Assembly: GCF_029893345.1 (NCBI RefSeq)
Contig: NZ_JARXVE010000004.1
Span: 372,001-436,000, forward strand
Origin: Mycolicibacterium frederiksbergense
GTDB lineage: Bacteria; Actinomycetota; Actinomycetes; Mycobacteriales; Mycobacteriaceae
Length of the DNA: 64,000 nt
Reading direction: 5' to 3'
In this document: positions 49,070 through 58,862 of the stretch, one piece after another
Position numbering within the stretch: the stretch's first letter is position 1
Layout of the letters: every line of letters begins with the position of its first letter
Position numbers and translations under genes: made by a program
The notes under the pieces: generated by a model
The model's input: the letters and a program-made list of their open reading frames with translations, nothing else
What the model was told of the DNA's origin: nothing
Databases searched by the model: none

Positions 49070-51526
49070 ATGCCGGAGCAGCCGAGTCGACCGCCCGCGC
49101 AACCTCCACGTGCGGTGACGGTCATCAAGCTCGCCTGGTGTTGCCTGCTGGCCGCCGTGTTGGCGGCCACCTTCATGTTCCCCGTCGTGGGCGGAATCGG
49201 CCTGATGTCCAACCGGGCCTCCGATGTGGTTGCCAACGGTTCCACCGCCCTGGTCGAGGGCGAGATCCCACAGGTCTCGACGATGGTCGACGCCAAGGGC
49301 AACACCATCGCGTGGCTGTATTCGCAGCGCCGCTTCGAGGTGCCCGGCGACCAGATCGCCAACACCATGAAGCTGGCCCTGGTCTCGATCGAGGACAAAC
49401 GGTTTGCCGAACACAACGGCGTGGACGTGCAGGGCACGCTGACCGGCCTGGCCGGATTCATGCGCGGCGACTCCGACACCCGCGGCGGGTCGACGATCGA
49501 ACAGCAGTACGTGAAGAACTATCAGCTACTGGTGGTCGCCCAGACCGACGCCGAGCGCCGCGCCGCCATCGAGACCACGCCCGCCCGGAAACTTCGGGAG
49601 ATCCGGATGGCTCTCACGATGGACAAGACCTTCACCAAGCCCGAGATCTTGACCCGCTATCTCAACCTGGTCTCGTTCGGCAACGGCGCCTACGGCATCC
49701 AGGACGCCGCGCAGACCTATTTCGGGGTCAACGCCTCCGAGCTGAACTGGCAGCAGGCCGCCCTGTTGGCCGGCATGGTGCAGTCCACCAGCACGCTCAA
49801 TCCGTACACCAATCCCGACGGCGCACTGGCCCGGCGGAACCTGGTGCTGGACACCATGGTCGACAACGTTCCGCAGGAGGCCGACGCGCTGCGGGCCGCC
49901 AAGGAACAGCCGCTGGGCATCCTGCCGCAACCCAACGAGCTCCCCCGCGGCTGCATCGCCGCCGGTGACCGGGCGTTCTTCTGCGACTATGCGCTGGAGT
50001 ACCTGGCCCGCGCCGGGCTGAGCAAGGAGCAGGTGGCCAAGGGCGGTTACCTGATCAAGACCACGCTGGATCCCGATGTGCAGGGGCCGGTGAAGTCGGC
50101 GATCGACAGCATCGCGCGCCCGGACACCCCGGGCATCGCCAGCGTGATGAGCGTGATCAAGCCGGGCAAGGAGTCCCATCCCATCCTGGCCATGGCCAGC
50201 AACCGCACCTACGGCCTGAACACCGATGCGGGCGAGACCATGCAGCCGCAGCCGTTCTCGCTCGTCGGCGACGGCGCCGGGTCGATCTTCAAGATCTTCA
50301 CCACGGCCGCCGCGATGGACATGGGCATGGGCATCAACACCCAGCTGCAGGTCCCGGCCCAGTTCCAGGCCAAGGGCCTGGGAAGCAGCGACACCCCGGG
50401 CTGCCCGAAGGAAACCTGGTGTGTGAAGAACGCCGGTGGCTATCGCGGCGCGATGAGCGTCACCGATGCGCTGGCCACCTCGCCGAATACCGCGTTCGCC
50501 AAACTGATCTCGCAGATCGGCGTGCAGCGCTCGGTCGATATGGCGGTCAAGCTGGGGCTGCGGTCCTACGCGCAGCCCGGCAGCGCCCGCGACTACGACC
50601 CGGAGAGCAACGAGAGCCTGGCCGATTTCATCAAGCGGCAGAACATCGGCTCGTTCACGCTGGGGCCGTTCGAGGTCAATGCCCTCGAGTTGTCCAACGT
50701 GGCGGCCACGCTGGCCTCCGGCGGAACCTGGTGCCCGCCCAACCCGATCGCCCAGGTGCTGGACCGGCGCGGCAATGAGGTGTCGGTGACCACCGAGACC
50801 TGCGATCAGGCGGTTCCCGAGGCCCTGGCCAACACCCTGGCCAATGCGATGAGCAAGGACGACCAGGCCGGCGGCACCGCCTCCGGTTCGGCCGGATCGG
50901 TGGGCTGGGATCTGCCGATGTCGGGCAAGACCGGCACCACCGAGGCGCACCGCTCGTCGGGATTCCTCGGCTTCACCAACCAGTACGCGGCCGCCAACTA
51001 CATCTACGACGACTCCCGCAACCCCGGCGAGCTGTGCTCGTTCCCGTTGCGGCAGTGCGGTAACGGCGACCTGTACGGCGGCAACGAACCGGCCCGCACC
51101 TGGTTCACCGCGCTGAAGCCGATCGCCAACAATTTCGGCCCGGTCGTGATGCCGCCCACCGATCCCCGCTACGTCGACGGCGGCCCCGGCTCACAGGTGC
51201 CCACCGTGGCCGGGCTGGATGAGACCGCGGCCCGGCAGCGGCTCAAGGATTCCGGGTTCCAGGTGGCCGACGGGGCCAGCTCGGTCAACAGCAGCTCGCG
51301 CTACGGCACCGTGGTCGGGACCTCGCCCAGCGGGCAGACCATCCCGGGCTCGATCATCACGCTGCAGATCAGCAACGGCATCCCGCCGGCCCCGCCGCCG
51401 CCACCCCCGATCGGGATCCCGATGCCGGGTGGCCCGCCGGTGGAGATCGGCCAGACCGTGGTCGAGATCCCGGGGCTGCCTCCGATCACCGTGCCGGTGC
51501 TCGGGCCACCGCCGCCGCCTCCGTGA
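49070..51526 (+). CDS. ponA2: Class A penicillin-binding protein PonA2 (Rv3682 type)
   Basis: 818 residues. One membrane helix (about residues 18-45), then GT51 glycosyltransferase with EDKRFAEHNGVD and GGSTIEQQYVKN. Transpeptidase motifs: SxxK in GAGSIFKIF, SxN in SPNTAF, KTG in SGKTGTTEAH. One PASTA domain (about residues 700-765) and a Pro-rich tail rich in PPPPP and PG. It builds and crosslinks peptidoglycan and helps survival in stasis. 18 bp upstream of the phosphoesterase gene. Confidence 0.96.
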   Translation: MPEQPSRPPAQPPRAVTVIKLAWCCLLAAVLAATFMFPVVGGIGLMSNRASDVVANGSTALVEGEIPQVSTMVDAKGNTIAWLYSQRRFEVPGDQIANTMKLALVSIEDKRFAEHNGVDVQGTLTGLAGFMRGDSDTRGGSTIEQQYVKNYQLLVVAQTDAERRAAIETTPARKLREIRMALTMDKTFTKPEILTRYLNLVSFGNGAYGIQDAAQTYFGVNASELNWQQAALLAGMVQSTSTLNPYTNPDGALARRNLVLDTMVDNVPQEADALRAAKEQPLGILPQPNELPRGCIAAGDRAFFCDYALEYLARAGLSKEQVAKGGYLIKTTLDPDVQGPVKSAIDSIARPDTPGIASVMSVIKPGKESHPILAMASNRTYGLNTDAGETMQPQPFSLVGDGAGSIFKIFTTAAAMDMGMGINTQLQVPAQFQAKGLGSSDTPGCPKETWCVKNAGGYRGAMSVTDALATSPNTAFAKLISQIGVQRSVDMAVKLGLRSYAQPGSARDYDPESNESLADFIKRQNIGSFTLGPFEVNALELSNVAATLASGGTWCPPNPIAQVLDRRGNEVSVTTETCDQAVPEALANTLANAMSKDDQAGGTASGSAGSVGWDLPMSGKTGTTEAHRSSGFLGFTNQYAAANYIYDDSRNPGELCSFPLRQCGNGDLYGGNEPARTWFTALKPIANNFGPVVMPPTDPRYVDGGPGSQVPTVAGLDETAARQRLKDSGFQVADGASSVNSSSRYGTVVGTSPSGQTIPGSIITLQISNGIPPAPPPPPPIGIPMPGGPPVEIGQTVVEIPGLPPITVPVLGPPPPPP

Positions 51527-51544
51527 CCGCAGTAGGCTTGCCGC

Positions 51545-52489
51545 ATGTCAGTCAAGAAGGCAGCCGCCGTCACCGTCGGCTCGCTGGCCGCCGGAATCGG
51601 CTACGCGTCCCTGATCGAGCGCAACGCATTCGTGCTGCGGGAAGCGACCATGCCGGTACTGGCCCCGGGCTCTTCTCCGCTGCGGGTGCTGCACCTGTCC
51701 GACCTGCACATGCGCCCCAACCAGCGCCGCAAGCAGGCTTGGCTGCGTGATCTGGCCCGGCTGGAGCCCGACCTGGTGGTCAACACCGGCGACAATCTGG
51801 CGCACCCGAAGGCTGTGCCCGCCGTCGTGCAGTCACTCAGCGAATTGTTGTCGGCGCCCGGTCTGTTCGTGTTCGGCAGCAACGACTACTTTGCCCCGCG
51901 GCTGAAGAACCCGCTGAACTACATCACCAAACCGGATCACCGGACGCACGGTCAGCCACTGCCGTGGCAGGACCTGCGCGCGGCGTTCACCGAACGCGGT
52001 TGGCTCGACATGACCCATCTGCGTCGCGATATCGAGGTGGCCGGGCTGCACATCTCGGTGGCCGGGGTCGACGATCCACATCTCAAGCGCGACCGCTACG
52101 ACACCATCGCCGGCTCGGCCAATGCCGCGGCGAACCTGACGCTGGGCATCACCCACTCCCCCGAGCCGCGGGTGCTGGACCGTTTCGCCGCCGACGGCTA
52201 TCAGCTGGTCCTGGCCGGGCACACGCACGGCGGCCAACTGTGCCTGCCGTTCTACGGGGCGCTGGTCACCAATTGCGATTTGGACCGGTCCCGGGCCAAG
52301 GGCGCCTCGAAGTGGGGTTCGCACATGCAGCTGCACGTCTCGGCCGGCATCGGTACCTCGCCGTACGCGCCGGCGCGGTTCTGCTGCCGCCCGGAGGCCA
52401 CCCTGCTGACCCTGGTGGCGGCCCCGACCGGGGGCGGGCATGCAGGGACCCGCGCGGGGCAGTCCAGCCCGTCCGTTTCAGCCCGGTGA
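51545..52489 (+). CDS. Metallophosphoesterase (Rv3683 type)
   Basis: 314 residues. Motifs for a binuclear metal centre: DLHM, NTGDNL, GSNDYF, ITHSPEP and GHTHGGQ. A hydrophobic N-terminus (residues 5-20) could be an uncleaved anchor. Related enzymes (YkuE, YaeI) act on membrane lipids such as UDP-2,3-diacylglucosamine; the mycobacterial substrate is unknown. Its stop overlaps the cds1 GTG (GTGA). Confidence 0.88.
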   Translation: MSVKKAAAVTVGSLAAGIGYASLIERNAFVLREATMPVLAPGSSPLRVLHLSDLHMRPNQRRKQAWLRDLARLEPDLVVNTGDNLAHPKAVPAVVQSLSELLSAPGLFVFGSNDYFAPRLKNPLNYITKPDHRTHGQPLPWQDLRAAFTERGWLDMTHLRRDIEVAGLHISVAGVDDPHLKRDRYDTIAGSANAAANLTLGITHSPEPRVLDRFAADGYQLVLAGHTHGGQLCLPFYGALVTNCDLDRSRAKGASKWGSHMQLHVSAGIGTSPYAPARFCCRPEATLLTLVAAPTGGGHAGTRAGQSSPSVSAR

Positions 52490-53592
52490 GCCTGTCGGCC
52501 GGTACCGCCTCCCACACTCGGCCGCGCCAGTGGGTGGACAACGCGGTGCGGCTGATCGAGGCGGATGCCAAACGCAGCGCCGACACTCACCTGCTGCGAT
52601 ACCCGCTGCCCACGGCGTGGCGCGACCGGGTGGATGTGGCGCTTTACCTCAAGGACGAGTCCACCCACATCACCGGCAGCCTCAAACACCGGCTGGCCCG
52701 GTCGCTGTTCCTGTACGGGTTGTGCAACGGCTGGATCGGTGAGAACACCACGGTGATCGAGGCGTCGTCGGGGTCGACGGCGGTCTCGGAGGCATACTTC
52801 GCGGCCCTGTTGGGGCTGCCGTTCATCGCGGTGATGACGGCCTCCACCAGTGCCTCGAAGATCGCGCTGATCGAAGCACAGGGCGGCCGTTGCCATTTCG
52901 TCGAGGAGTCGTCCCAGGTGTATGCCGAGGCGCAGCGGCTGGCCGAGGAGACCGGCGGACACTACCTGGACCAGTTCACCAATGCCGAGCGGGCCACCGA
53001 CTGGCGCGGCAACAACAACATCGCCGAGTCGATCTTCGAGCAGATGCGCCTGGAACCGCATCCGATCCCGGAGTGGGTCGTGGTGGGGGCCGGCACCGGC
53101 GGCACCAGCGCGACGATCGGCCGCTACATCCGCTACCGCAGGCATGCCACCCAGCTGTGTGTCGTCGATCCGGAGAATTCGGCGTTCTTCCCCGGCTATA
53201 CCCAGGGCCGCAATGACGTCGTCATCGATGCGTCGTCACGCATCGAGGGCATCGGCCGGCCGCGGGTGGAGCCCTCGTTTCTGCCCGGCGTGGTGGACCG
53301 GATGGTCGCCGTCCCCGACGGCGCGTCGGTCGCCGCGGCGCACCACGTCAGCCGCGTTCTGGGCCGCCGGGTCGGCCCGTCCACCGGAACCAACCTGTGG
53401 GGTGCGTTCCAGCTGCTGGCCGAGATGATCGCGCACGGCCGCAGCGGATCGGTGGTGACCCTGCTGGCCGACAGCGGTGACCGCTACGCGGACACCTACT
53501 TCGATGCGGACTGGCTCAACGCCCACGGGTTCGAGCTGTCCGAGCCCGCGGCGGTGCTCTCGGAGTTCGAGCATTCCGGCAGCTGGTCCTGA
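52486..53592 (+). CDS. cds1: PLP-dependent cysteine desulfhydrase Cds1 (Rv3684 type)
   Basis: 368 residues from GTG 52486. Cysteine-synthase fold: PLP Lys in TGSLKHRLA, substrate/phosphate loop SSGSTAVSE, glycine loop [12 protein letters not shown], and a late LADSGDRY. Mtb Cds1 splits cysteine to H2S, pyruvate and ammonia, influencing respiration and redox. The family alone cannot separate desulfhydrase from synthase, so specificity comes from synteny. Confidence 0.85.
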   Translation: MSLSAGTASHTRPRQWVDNAVRLIEADAKRSADTHLLRYPLPTAWRDRVDVALYLKDESTHITGSLKHRLARSLFLYGLCNGWIGENTTVIEASSGSTAVSEAYFAALLGLPFIAVMTASTSASKIALIEAQGGRCHFVEESSQVYAEAQRLAEETGGHYLDQFTNAERATDWRGNNNIAESIFEQMRLEPHPIPEWVVVGAGTGGTSATIGRYIRYRRHATQLCVVDPENSAFFPGYTQGRNDVVIDASSRIEGIGRPRVEPSFLPGVVDRMVAVPDGASVAAAHHVSRVLGRRVGPSTGTNLWGAFQLLAEMIAHGRSGSVVTLLADSGDRYADTYFDADWLNAHGFELSEPAAVLSEFEHSGSWS

Positions 53593-53672
53593 GCCGTCTC
53601 GGCCGTCAGCACCAGCCACAGCGCTGCCAGGGCGAAAAAACCCAGGTAGACGGTGGCGCCCAAGGCGGTCAT
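53496..53672 (-). CDS. Possible small membrane protein, partly antisense to cds1
   Basis: 58 residues from ATG 53672, with GGAG 6 bp ahead. Residues 4-23 form one membrane helix (Leu/Ala/Phe/Trp) with GC-ending codons typical of real genes. From about residue 32 it reads antisense to the cds1 3' end and becomes Ser/Asn-rich, so this part may merely be a shadow. No family recognised. Confidence 0.35.
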   Translation of the reverse strand: MTALGATVYLGFFALAALWLVLTAETAQDQLPECSNSESTAAGSDSSNPWALSQSASK

Positions 53673-53816
53673 GTGTACTCCAGTCGTTTCCGATGATGTC
53701 CTTGATTAGAACGCCGACGGAGCGCCCGGGGCTTCCCACGACGTGGCGTGATGTACACCGCTGGTCCCCGTTTGGATTTCGAGGCACCCGGTGCGATAGG
53801 CTGTCGAAGCTTCACA

Positions 53817-53890
53817 CGGGGTGTGGCGCAGCTTGGTAGCGTGCTTCGTTCGGGACGAAGAGGTCGTGGGTTCGAATCCCGCCACCCCGA
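53817..53890 (+). tRNA. tRNA-Pro (anticodon CGG)
   Basis: 74 nt. Acceptor CGGGGUG/CACCCCG, D arm with GGUAGCG, anticodon stem CUUCG/CGAAG with loop UUCGGGA, T arm CGUGGGUUCGAAUCCCGC-like. CCA is not encoded. An intrinsic terminator follows 11 bp later. Confidence 0.95.
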
Positions 53891-53901
53891 CAGTGCAGCA
53901 G

Positions 53902-53940
53902 GGCCCTGACCAGAGAAATCCGGTCAGGGCCTTGCTTTTT
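53902..53940 (+). terminator. Intrinsic terminator of tRNA-Pro
   Basis: Perfect 10-bp stem GGCCCTGACC/GGTCAGGGCC (53902-53911, 53922-53931), loop of 10, then TTGCTTTTT. The T run reaches the stop codon of the convergent kinase gene. Confidence 0.92.
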
Positions 53941-55072
53941 AGTGCTGATGGTCTTTCTTGCCGTGGCCCCTCTTGTTGCCATTCCCATTGCCGTTGCCAT
54001 GCCCATTGCCTTGGTTACCTTCGTCCGCGGGCGCGGTCGGCGTCACAGTGGGAATGCTCGTGACCGCGGGGACGGTTGGCGCGGGCGGCGCGGTCGGCAC
54101 AGGAGCCACCGGTGTGGCGGGTGAACGCTGCGGTGCCGGGTCGGCGATCAGCAGGATGGCCCCGAGGATGACGGCGGCCAGAACGGCCGTCAGCGCGAGC
54201 ACCAGCCGGGTGCGGGAGCGCCGCGCCGGCGGTGCTGGCGTGGGCAGCACCAGGGTCGCGGGGCGCGCCGGTGCCGCCCCGTGCAACGCGGCCCGCATCG
54301 CACCCGCATCGGCGAAGCGGTGCGCCGGATTCCGCGCCATCGCGGACTCCACCACGTGAGCCAGGGCCGGATCCACATCCGGACGCAGCATCCCGATCGG
54401 CGCCAACGGCTCTTCGAGCACCGCCCGCATGGTGGCCACCGGGTTGTCCCGATCAAACGGGCGCCGCCCGGTCAATGCCTCATAGCCGAGCACACCGACC
54501 GCGTACAGGTCGTCCGACGGCAACGCCCGCTGACCGGTAATCCGTTGTGGGCTCAGATAATTCGCTGTGCCGAAAACCAGTCCGGCCTGAGTGTGGGCCG
54601 ACCCGTCGGTCTTGGCGATGCCGAAGTCGGCGAGCTTGGCGGCGCCGGATGCGGCGATCAGGACGTTGCCCGGCTTGATGTCGCGGTGCAGGATGCCCGC
54701 ACCGTGCGCGGCGGTCAGCGCGCCGAGCAGGTCTGCCAGCACCGAACGCACCCGGTGCACCGGCAGCGGCCCGGCCGCGATCTCGTCGGCCAGCGTGGGC
54801 CCGGGCAGGCGTTCCATCACAATGAACGGCGTCCCGTTGTGTTCACCACTGTCGTGCACGACGACGATGTTCGGATGGTTGAGTACCGCGGCGGCCCGCG
54901 CTTCGGTGTCGAAGCGGCGACGCGTCACCTCGTCGGCGGCCAGACCGGGATGGAGCAGTTTGATCGCCACCGGACGCGACAGCCTGGTGTCCCAGCCATC
55001 GCGCACCTCTGCCATGCCGCCGTGGCCAAGGATGCCGCGTAACTCGTAGCGGCCGCCGAGCGCCGCCGTCAT
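53939..55072 (-). CDS. Ser/Thr protein kinase with one membrane helix and His/Gly/Asn-rich external tail
   Basis: 377 residues from ATG 55072, which starts the kinase fold correctly; longer upstream extensions are non-coding. Kinase motifs: glycine loop 16-23, K38 in VAIK, D131 in HRDIKPGN, D149 in DFG, and a Thr-containing activation loop. Membrane helix at about 295-315, then a Pro/Thr/Val-rich segment and a final 25 residues rich in Gly, Asn, His and Lys that end in HQH. The tail could bind metal ions. There is no PASTA, NHL or PknH sensor domain. The slot differs from Mtb, which has cyp137-Rv3686c-rsfB. Confidence 0.9.
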   Translation of the reverse strand: MTAALGGRYELRGILGHGGMAEVRDGWDTRLSRPVAIKLLHPGLAADEVTRRRFDTEARAAAVLNHPNIVVVHDSGEHNGTPFIVMERLPGPTLADEIAAGPLPVHRVRSVLADLLGALTAAHGAGILHRDIKPGNVLIAASGAAKLADFGIAKTDGSAHTQAGLVFGTANYLSPQRITGQRALPSDDLYAVGVLGYEALTGRRPFDRDNPVATMRAVLEEPLAPIGMLRPDVDPALAHVVESAMARNPAHRFADAGAMRAALHGAAPARPATLVLPTPAPPARRSRTRLVLALTAVLAAVILGAILLIADPAPQRSPATPVAPVPTAPPAPTVPAVTSIPTVTPTAPADEGNQGNGHGNGNGNGNKRGHGKKDHQH

Positions 55073-55157
55073 GGTTCTCCCCTCCGATATACCGTCGGAT
55101 TCAAGTATCCCGTAGTGCCCTTCCGGATCCCAACCAAGCAGTTGATAGCGTCGGCTG

Positions 55158-55949
55158 ATGGTCGCGCCGAGCTGGATTGCCCAACTGCTGCAGTTCGACC
55201 GCGAGGGCGACGACTTCTGCATCCGGGAACCCGGGCGAAGCTCGGCCGAGCGGTTGTTCGGCGGCCTGATCGCCGCGCAGTCACTGGCCGCCGCGGGGGC
55301 CACCGTCGACGATGGCAAGCTGCCGCAGTCGCTGCACACCTACTTCATCCGTGGCGGACGCTACGACGCCGATGTCGAATTCCACGTCGAGCGCATCCGC
55401 GACGGACGCGCGTTCGCCACCCGTCAGGTCACCGCCACCCAGGACGGCAAGGTGATCCTGGAGATGATCGCGTCCTTTCACCACCCCGAGCCCGGCCTGG
55501 ACTGGTGTCCCGACACCAGCCCGGCGCTCGAATTCGACGCGGCTGTCCCGAAAGCTCCGGTGATGGATTTCGGTGACCTGTTCGACCTGCGCACCATGCC
55601 CACCGACGACTCGACGTTCGCGGTCTCGCCGTTCTGGATCAGGACACGCGCCGAGATCGAGGACGATCCGTTGATCCAGGCCTGCACTCTGACGTTCATG
55701 TCCGACTTCGGTCCGGTACCCGCCGCCCTGCCCCCGACGGTCAAGCTGCGCGCCGACCTCGGCTTCGCTGCCAGCCTGGACCATTCGATCTGGTTTCATC
55801 GCCCGTTCCGACCCCACGACTGGCACCGCTACGAGCTGCGCTCGGTCAACCACAACGATTCACGCGGGCTGACGCACGGCGCACTCTACGACGCCGCGGG
55901 CAGCCCGATCGCCAGCGTCAGCCAGGAAGCGCTGTGGCGGATCGAGTGA
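55158..55949 (+). CDS. Acyl-CoA thioesterase II family protein (TesB-like)
   Basis: 263 residues, double hot-dog fold. The N-terminal half includes RLFGGLIAAQSLAAA and HTYFIRGG. The second half has FMSDFG (catalytic Asp region) and LDHSIWFHRP, then the typical SRGLTHGALYD and SQEALWR endings. It hydrolyses acyl-CoA to fatty acid and CoA. Divergent from the kinase gene, 85 bp between starts; convergent with the YqeY-type gene, with 3 bp between stops. Confidence 0.9.
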   Translation: MVAPSWIAQLLQFDREGDDFCIREPGRSSAERLFGGLIAAQSLAAAGATVDDGKLPQSLHTYFIRGGRYDADVEFHVERIRDGRAFATRQVTATQDGKVILEMIASFHHPEPGLDWCPDTSPALEFDAAVPKAPVMDFGDLFDLRTMPTDDSTFAVSPFWIRTRAEIEDDPLIQACTLTFMSDFGPVPAALPPTVKLRADLGFAASLDHSIWFHRPFRPHDWHRYELRSVNHNDSRGLTHGALYDAAGSPIASVSQEALWRIE

Positions 55950-55952
55950 GCC

Positions 55953-56417
55953 CTACAGCCGGGCCTTGACCGCCGCCGACAACCGCGCGCCGTCGGCCTT
56001 GCCCGCGGCGATCGCCGTGGCGGCCTTCATCACCTGGCCCATCTGCCGCATGCCGGGTCGCTCCCCGTTCTGCTCGGCGACCTGCGCAATGGCGGTGTCG
56101 GCGACGTCGGCCACCTCGGCCTCGGTCAACTGGGTGGGCAGGTACTCGTCGATGATCCGGGCCTCGGCATGCTCGTTGGCAGCCAACTCGCCGCGGCCGT
56201 GCTGGGTGTAGATCTCGGCCGCCTCGCCGCGTTTCTTCGATTCCCGGGCCAGCACCGCGATCACCTCGGCATCGGAAAGCTCACGCGGCTTCTTGCCCGC
56301 GACCTCCTCGGTCTGGATCGCGGCCAACAGCATCCGCAGCGTGGCGGTGCGCAGCTTGTCCTGAGACTTCATCGCGCTGGTCAGATCCGCACGGAGCCTG
56401 TCCTTGAGTTCGGCCAT
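55953..56417 (-). CDS. GatB/YqeY-domain protein (Rv3688c type)
   Basis: 154 residues from ATG 56417, the length of Mtb Rv3688c. LKDRLRADLTSAMKSQDKLR begins a helical YqeY domain, followed by the IIDEYLPTQLTEAEV region and a second small helical bundle. The domain resembles the tRNA-binding tail of GatB; a role in tRNA amidation is only suggested. 10 bp downstream of the SIMPL gene. Confidence 0.88.
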   Translation of the reverse strand: MAELKDRLRADLTSAMKSQDKLRTATLRMLLAAIQTEEVAGKKPRELSDAEVIAVLARESKKRGEAAEIYTQHGRGELAANEHAEARIIDEYLPTQLTEAEVADVADTAIAQVAEQNGERPGMRQMGQVMKAATAIAAGKADGARLSAAVKARL

Positions 56418-56427
56418 GGCGCCAAAC

Positions 56428-57117
56428 CTACGCCGTGCCCGCGGGCCCGCCGGCGACAAACCGCGCATCGACGGCCACCGAGACCTCGATGTCGGCCGGG
56501 GCGAGTTCGGCTTCGGGGGCGCCGCCGACACCACCGGCCACCGACATGGCATGCATCATCCGCGCCGACACCGACCCATCGGATGCGTGGCCCAGCATGC
56601 CCTCGTCGGCGATCGCCACCGGCCGTACCGGGCCCAGGTTCAGCGCGTCGGCGTAGCGCTGGGCGCGGACAACCGCGTCCTGTACCGCCCGGGTGTGCAC
56701 ATCGGCGATCAGCTCGTCCCGGTGTTTGGCGGTCAGTGCCCATTCGATGCGCGAGAGCGCGAATCCGCCGGTGTTGACGACGTGCCCGCCGACCCACCGG
56801 GACAGTGCGGTGAAATCCCGGAACTTCACCTCGATCCCGACGCTCGCGTGATGCACCAGCGGCAGTTGCTTGCCTTCGTTGTTCCACGGCCGGTTCGCCC
56901 AGGTGCGCAGCTGCTGGGTGGACCACCACGTGATCGGTCCGGCATCGGGGTTGTGCAGCGGCTGGATCGAGGCCTTCACCGCGTCCAGATCGCGGACCAC
57001 GCGGTCGTACACCGGCTCGATCGCCGGACCCTCGTAGGAGATGGTGGCATGTACCGTGCCGCGCTCGGCCGGCTGGAACACCGAGAAACTTCCACGCACG
57101 ATGATGTCGGTCGGCAT
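56428..57117 (-). CDS. SIMPL (DUF541) domain protein
   Basis: 229 residues from ATG 57117. VRGSFSVFQPAERGTVHATI opens the domain; DVHTRAVQDAVVRAQRYADALN and VAIADEG are typical of SIMPL proteins. No clear signal peptide, although many relatives are exported. Function in mycobacteria unknown. Divergent from the Rv3689-type gene, and probably co-transcribed with the YqeY gene. Confidence 0.85.
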   Translation of the reverse strand: MPTDIIVRGSFSVFQPAERGTVHATISYEGPAIEPVYDRVVRDLDAVKASIQPLHNPDAGPITWWSTQQLRTWANRPWNNEGKQLPLVHHASVGIEVKFRDFTALSRWVGGHVVNTGGFALSRIEWALTAKHRDELIADVHTRAVQDAVVRAQRYADALNLGPVRPVAIADEGMLGHASDGSVSARMMHAMSVAGGVGGAPEAELAPADIEVSVAVDARFVAGGPAGTA

Positions 57118-57193
57118 GGGTCCCACGGTAATTGCCGCGCCCCGCCCGGCCGGGCGCGTTGTCAATTTCCCCGGCCATGGACAGGATGGTGGG

Positions 57194-58261
57194 ATGGCCT
57201 ACCCACCATCCGGCTACTACCCGCCACCGGGTGACGGCCCTTGTCCACCGCCGGGTTACGGCCCCTACCCGCCCGGATATCCGCCCGGATTTGGATACCC
57301 GGCCGCACTCAAACCGGGTGTCATCCCATTGCGGCCGCTCAGCCTGGCCGACATCTTCAACGGTGCGGTGGCCTACATCAAGAAGAATCCCAAGGCGACT
57401 TTGGGCCTCACCACCATCGTCGTGGTGGTAGCCCAGGCCATCGCGCTGGTGCTGCAGGTCGGTCCGCTGGCTGCGGGCGGCGTATTCAGCTCGCCACTGC
57501 AGGGCGAGGAGCCCACGCCCGGTACGTTCGCGGTGTTCTTCGGTGGCGCGTTCGCCGGTTCGATCGTCACTGCACTGTCGGCAGTGCTGCTGTCCGGAAT
57601 GCTCACGGTGGTGATCGGGCGGTCGATATTCGGCGGGTCGATCACGATCGGGCAAGCCTGGGAGCGGATGCGCGGGCGGTTGCCGGCGCTGATCGGGCTG
57701 ACCGCGCTCGAAGCCCTGGTGGTGCTCGTGGTCGCCGCGTTCATCGCCTTCGTGATCATCGTGGTGAGCCGAACCGGCGGCGGTGTGACCGCGTTTCTGA
57801 TCGGGGCGCCGCTGGTGCTGGTCGCGGTCATCGCCGCGCTCTGCGCGTCCACGCTGCTGCTGTTCGCGCCCGTGGTGATCGTGTTGGAACGCCTCGGCGT
57901 CTTCGCCGCCATCGCACGGTCATTCGCATTGGCGAAGAAGGACTTCTGGCGGATCCTCGGAATCTGGCTGCTGGCAACCCTCGTGATGGCCGTGATCGCC
58001 GGCGCGGTCGCCGTGCCGTTCAGCGTGACCGGCCAGCTGCTGACGATGGGCGCCGGGGGCCTGTCCTTGATCGGTCTGGTGCTGAGCGCGGTCGGCAGCG
58101 CCATCGGGCAGATCATCACCGCGCCGTTCCGCGCCGGTGTGGTGGTGTTGCTCTATACCGATCGGCGGATCCGGGCCGAGGCCTTCGATCTGGTGCTGCA
58201 GACCGGGGCGGCCGGGCCGGCCGAATCCACCGATCAGCTGTGGTTGACCGGGCGTTTCTGA
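57194..58261 (+). CDS. Membrane protein with Pro/Tyr/Gly-rich N-terminus (Rv3689 type)
   Basis: 355 residues from ATG 57194. Residues 1-40 are a PPG/YPP-rich cytoplasmic tail; then LSLADIFNGAVAYIKKNPKA and about six membrane helices of the glycerophosphodiesterase-membrane-like domain. Mtb Rv3689 (about 450 residues) holds this place and is longer. Ahead of the DUF4129 and MoxR genes, it may belong to that operon (13 bp gap). Function unknown. Confidence 0.85.
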   Translation: MAYPPSGYYPPPGDGPCPPPGYGPYPPGYPPGFGYPAALKPGVIPLRPLSLADIFNGAVAYIKKNPKATLGLTTIVVVVAQAIALVLQVGPLAAGGVFSSPLQGEEPTPGTFAVFFGGAFAGSIVTALSAVLLSGMLTVVIGRSIFGGSITIGQAWERMRGRLPALIGLTALEALVVLVVAAFIAFVIIVVSRTGGGVTAFLIGAPLVLVAVIAALCASTLLLFAPVVIVLERLGVFAAIARSFALAKKDFWRILGIWLLATLVMAVIAGAVAVPFSVTGQLLTMGAGGLSLIGLVLSAVGSAIGQIITAPFRAGVVVLLYTDRRIRAEAFDLVLQTGAAGPAESTDQLWLTGRF

Positions 58262-58274
58262 ACTGACTTTTGAG

Positions 58275-58862
58275 ATGACGGGGATCGACATCGACCGTGA
58301 TGCCGCGCACGATGCCGCGCAGAATGAGCTGAGCAAGCCGATCTATCCCAGGGCTTCGCCGACCGAGCAGATCGGCGATTGGCTCAGTGAGCTGTTGTAC
58401 CGGCTGGCCGCCGGCGGGTCCACCGTTCCCGGTGGTTGGTTCACCCTCTCGGTGCTGGCCATCCTGGTGATTGCGGCCGTGGTGGTCGCGGTGCGGATCG
58501 CCCGGCGCACCATGCGCACCAATCGCGGGCAGCAGTACACCCTGTTCGACAGCCGAGAGCGCAACGCCGCCGAGCACCGTGCGACCGCCGAACAGTATGC
58601 GGCGGAAGGCAATTGGGCGGAGGCCATCCGCCACCGGCTGCGCGCGCTGGCCCGTCACCTGGAGGAATCGGGGATACTCGACCCGGTGCCGGGCCGCACC
58701 GCGACCGAACTCGCCCGCGACGCCGGCGCCGCGCTACCGGGGCTCGCCGGTGAACTGTCCACCGCGGCAAACATATTCAACGACGTCACCTACGGTGAAC
58801 AGCCCGGAACCGAATCGGCGTACCGGGCGATCGCCGCCCTCGACGAGGCCGGGGTGCGATGA
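58275..58862 (+). CDS. DUF4129 domain membrane protein (Rv3690 type)
   Basis: 195 residues from ATG 58275. One membrane helix (about residues 58-75) and then the DUF4129 domain: AEQYAAEGNWAEAIRHRLRALARHLEE, GRTATELARDAG and YGEQPGTESAYRAIAALDEA. Such proteins accompany transglutaminase or MoxR-type operons. Its stop overlaps the next ATG (ATGA). Confidence 0.88.
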   Translation: MTGIDIDRDAAHDAAQNELSKPIYPRASPTEQIGDWLSELLYRLAAGGSTVPGGWFTLSVLAILVIAAVVVAVRIARRTMRTNRGQQYTLFDSRERNAAEHRATAEQYAAEGNWAEAIRHRLRALARHLEESGILDPVPGRTATELARDAGAALPGLAGELSTAANIFNDVTYGEQPGTESAYRAIAALDEAGVR

